From the NCBI GenBank assembly GCA_029940175.1, contig JAOZRM010000142.1:1-8387 (forward strand): a stretch of DNA of 8,387 bases, given 5' to 3'. Position 1 is the stretch's first letter; each line of letters opens with the position of its first letter. Under the pieces are notes generated by a model that was not told the origin of the DNA, searched no databases, and saw nothing but the letters and a program-made list of their open reading frames with translations. Positions 6,480-8,387 of the stretch are shown here, in pieces. The DNA is from Candidatus Sabulitectum sp. Its GTDB lineage: Bacteria; Fermentibacterota; Fermentibacteria; Fermentibacterales; JCC-6. A program made the translations under genes and the position numbers.

Positions 6480-7550
6480 GTGAACATACATGGAAGAGTA
6501 GCTTCAGAACTGAATCTGGATTCCATAAAGATTACAGAAGTTCTTGATCTTATGAAGCAGGGCGCCACCATCCCGTTCATGGCCAGATACAGGAAAGAAA
6601 TTACTGGGGGAATGGATGAGGTTGTTCTTACAGCACTTAGAGATACATGGCAGAAATATGAAACACTGGATAAGAGAATTGCTGCTATTCTTTCTTCTCT
6701 GGAGGAACGCGAGCTGCTTACTGACCAGCTGAAATCACAGATAGAAAAAGCTGCTACCCTTACTGAGCTCGAGGATATTTACCTGCCGTTCAGACCAAAG
6801 AGAAGAACAAGGGCTTCCAGGGCTATTGAAAGTGGCCTTGAACCGCTTGCGGACATTTTACTGAAGCAGAAGGACGGAGATGACCCTGTTCTGCTTGCTG
6901 AATCATATGTAAATGAAACTGTAGTTGATTGTCAGGAAGCTCTTCGCGGTGCCAGAGACATCATTGCTGAAAGAATGGCTCAGCATTCAAATGTCAGGGC
7001 AGAGATGCGAAGACTTTTTCTCACAAAAGGGTATTTTGTATGCAAGGTGATAAAGGGTAAGGAAGAGTCTGGAAGCAGGTTCAGAGACTGGTTTGACTGG
7101 TCGGAGAAAGTATCTACAGCCCCTTCTCACAGGGTACTGGCCATGCGCAGAGGAGAAAAAGAGCTTTTTCTGAATCTCACTATCCATGTGGATGCAGAAG
7201 CTGCAACCTCAATAATGACAAGGCATTTTCCAGTGAGAACCAATCTGAGTGGAGATCAAGTTCTTATGGCTCTTGAGGATGGGTTCAAGAGGCTTCTGGG
7301 TCCTCAGATGGAAACAGAAACAAGACTTGTTTCCAAGGACAAGGCCGATAGTGAAGCTATCTCCGTTTTTGCAGTTAATCTGAGAGAGCTGCTTATGGCA
7401 GCTCCACTTGGTGGAAAGAGAATCATGGCAATCGATCCTGGTTTTCGAACAGGGTGTAAGGTTGTTTGTCTTGACCAGCAGGGGAGGTTCCTGGAAAACT
7501 CAACCATTTTTCCTGTGACAGGAAAAAAGATACTGCTGCTATCGAGGTAA
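6480..7550 (+). CDS. tex: Tex family RNA-binding protein, N-terminal part (frame breaks at 7523-7529)
   Basis: Tex is a conserved cytoplasmic nucleic-acid-binding protein linked to transcription and RNA metabolism. This frame starts at GTG 6480 and carries the helical N-terminal region (VLDLMKQGATIPFMARYRKE, then EDIYLPFRPKRRTRA) and the first strands of the YqgF/RNase H-like domain (MAIDPGFRTGCKVVCLDQQG, near residues 317-336). In the zero frame, family similarity stops after ...FPVTGKK (codon 350), and six unrelated codons lead to a TAA at 7548-7550. The expected continuation (DTAAIEVRRLL) lies in the -1 frame from base 7529. The break falls exactly on A AAA AAG in the zero-frame phase GGA AAA AAG. 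It is either programmed -1 slippage, a real frameshift mutation, or loss of one A from a run of seven in sequencing or assembly. Unspliced, the product would be 356 residues, lacking most of YqgF and all later domains. Confidence 0.88.
   Translation: MNIHGRVASELNLDSIKITEVLDLMKQGATIPFMARYRKEITGGMDEVVLTALRDTWQKYETLDKRIAAILSSLEERELLTDQLKSQIEKAATLTELEDIYLPFRPKRRTRASRAIESGLEPLADILLKQKDGDDPVLLAESYVNETVVDCQEALRGARDIIAERMAQHSNVRAEMRRLFLTKGYFVCKVIKGKEESGSRFRDWFDWSEKVSTAPSHRVLAMRRGEKELFLNLTIHVDAEAATSIMTRHFPVRTNLSGDQVLMALEDGFKRLLGPQMETETRLVSKDKADSEAISVFAVNLRELLMAAPLGGKRIMAIDPGFRTGCKVVCLDQQGRFLENSTIFPVTGKKILLLSR
7523..7529 (+). other. A AAA AAG slippery heptamer at the tex frame break
   Basis: The zero-frame codons are GGA (7521-7523), AAA (7524-7526) and AAG (7527-7529). 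A one-base backward slip re-reads the G at 7529 and enters the frame that encodes the rest of Tex. This is the same heptamer as the E. coli dnaX frameshift site. Supporting elements are weak: the only nearby hairpins are short (for example GATA/TATC around a seven-base loop at 7529-7543), and the purine-rich GGGGAGG (7481-7487) is about 36 bases upstream, much farther than in dnaX. Confidence 0.5.
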
Positions 7551-8387
7551 GAAGACTTCTCAAAAAGCACAAACCGGAATACATCGGTGTAGGCAATGGA
7601 ACTGCAGGCAGGGAAACAGAAAGTTTTCTTCGTGAGCTCAAACTTGGTATTCCAGTGGTTATGGTAAACGAAAGCGGAGCTTCTATTTACTCGGCATCGA
7701 AGATCGCCAGGGGTGAGTTTCCCCACCTTGATCTTACCATCAGAGGAGCCATTTCCATTGGAAGAAGACTTCAGGACCCTCTTGCTGAACTTGTAAAGAT
7801 CGATCCGGGAAGCGTTGGTGTAGGTCAGTATCAGCATGATGTTGATCAGAAACAGCTGAAGCAGTCGTTGGACCACACGGTCATTTCTTGTGTTAATTCT
7901 GTTGGAGTTAATGTTAATACAGCCAGTGCCAGGCTGCTTTCCTATGTGTCAGGGCTCAGTCCGGCGAGGGCTTCTGCAGTTGTTGATTATCGGCATTCTG
8001 TGGGAGAATTCACATCAAGAGCTCAGTTGAAGAAAGTTGCGGGTATCGGACCGGTTGCCTTTCAGCAGTGTGCCGGCTTCCTCCGGGTCTCTGGTGCTTC
8101 AAATCCACTGGACAGTAGTGCTGTACACCCTGAGAGCTATTCTATTGTGAAGAAAATGGCTGTTGACGCAGGAACTGATGTTCGAGGTCTCATGGACCGG
8201 ACAGATCTGAGAAAGTCAATAAAACTTCGTGATTATGTCACTGAAGAACGAGGATTGCCCACTTTGCATGATATCATGGTTGAGCTTGATAAACCCGGAC
8301 GAGACCCCAGAAGCGTGTTCGAGTCATTTTCTTTCGCAGATGTACATTCGATAGATGATCTCTCAAATGGGATGAAACTACCGGGAA
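7529..8387 (+). CDS. tex: Tex family protein, C-terminal part in the -1 frame, cut by window end
   Basis: This frame is open without a stop from 7529 to the window edge (286 codons) and continues the Tex protein begun at 6480; together they give at least 636 residues. It holds the remainder of the YqgF-like domain (HKPEYIGVGNGTAGRETE, VVMVNESGASIYSASKIA), the conserved DPLAELVKIDPGSVGVGQYQHD segment, VGVNVNTASARLLSYVSGL, and the helix-hairpin-helix region (KKVAGIGPVAF, roughly 8030-8090). The later helical part is LRDYVTEERGLPTLHDIMVEL. The window ends at SIDDLSNGMKLPG, the lead-in to the S1 RNA-binding domain. There is no ribosome site or plausible start codon near 7529, so this part is not an independent gene. 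Its intact conservation argues that full-length Tex is, or very recently was, made. Confidence 0.88.

Overview
The window (8387 bases, both strands used) looks like a fragment from a Gram-negative bacterium, plausibly an uncultured lineage of the Fibrobacteres-Chlorobi-Bacteroidetes (FCB) type. The main hint is that two adjacent exported proteins end in a type IX-secretion-like C-terminal sorting domain, both finishing ...TERxxVIR. Three genes use TGA as their final stop (histidine kinase, selenoprotein candidate, EF-G), so the standard bacterial code applies. The taxonomic placement is inference only.

Layout: (1) 1-1305 (+) is the 3' part of a REC-histidine kinase-REC hybrid sensor, cut by the window edge. 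(2) 1317-2729 (-) is an exported parallel beta-helix protein with a C-terminal sorting domain, convergent with the kinase. (3) 2730-2895 is a divergent promoter region whose two best promoters share a palindromic -10 box. (4) 2896-3888 (+) is the centre of interest: an exported thioredoxin-fold, Omp28-like protein whose active-site CxxC motif appears as UGA-Ser-Ser-Cys. The first redox position is an in-frame TGA followed directly by a SECIS-like hairpin, so I read it as a selenoprotein (U33-S-S-C36). A GC-rich terminator follows. (5) 3938-6369 (-) is a two-gene operon, EF-G followed by a CrcB/FluC fluoride channel with a GTGA start/stop overlap. (6) 6480-8387 (+) is a Tex-family RNA-binding protein, divergent from EF-G, whose reading frame breaks exactly on an A AAA AAG slippery heptamer. 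Translation resumes in the -1 frame and stays open to the window end.

The beta-helix protein and the selenoprotein appear to form a divergently transcribed pair sent to the same cell-surface or extracellular destination. EF-G, CrcB and Tex are general cellular functions. The two features that deserve checking first are the selenocysteine candidate (a redox protein outside the cytoplasm carrying UxxC and a sorting domain) and the tex frameshift (programmed slippage versus a one-base homopolymer error). No tRNA, rRNA, CRISPR array, insertion sequence or selenocysteine-insertion gene (selA, selB, selC) was seen here.
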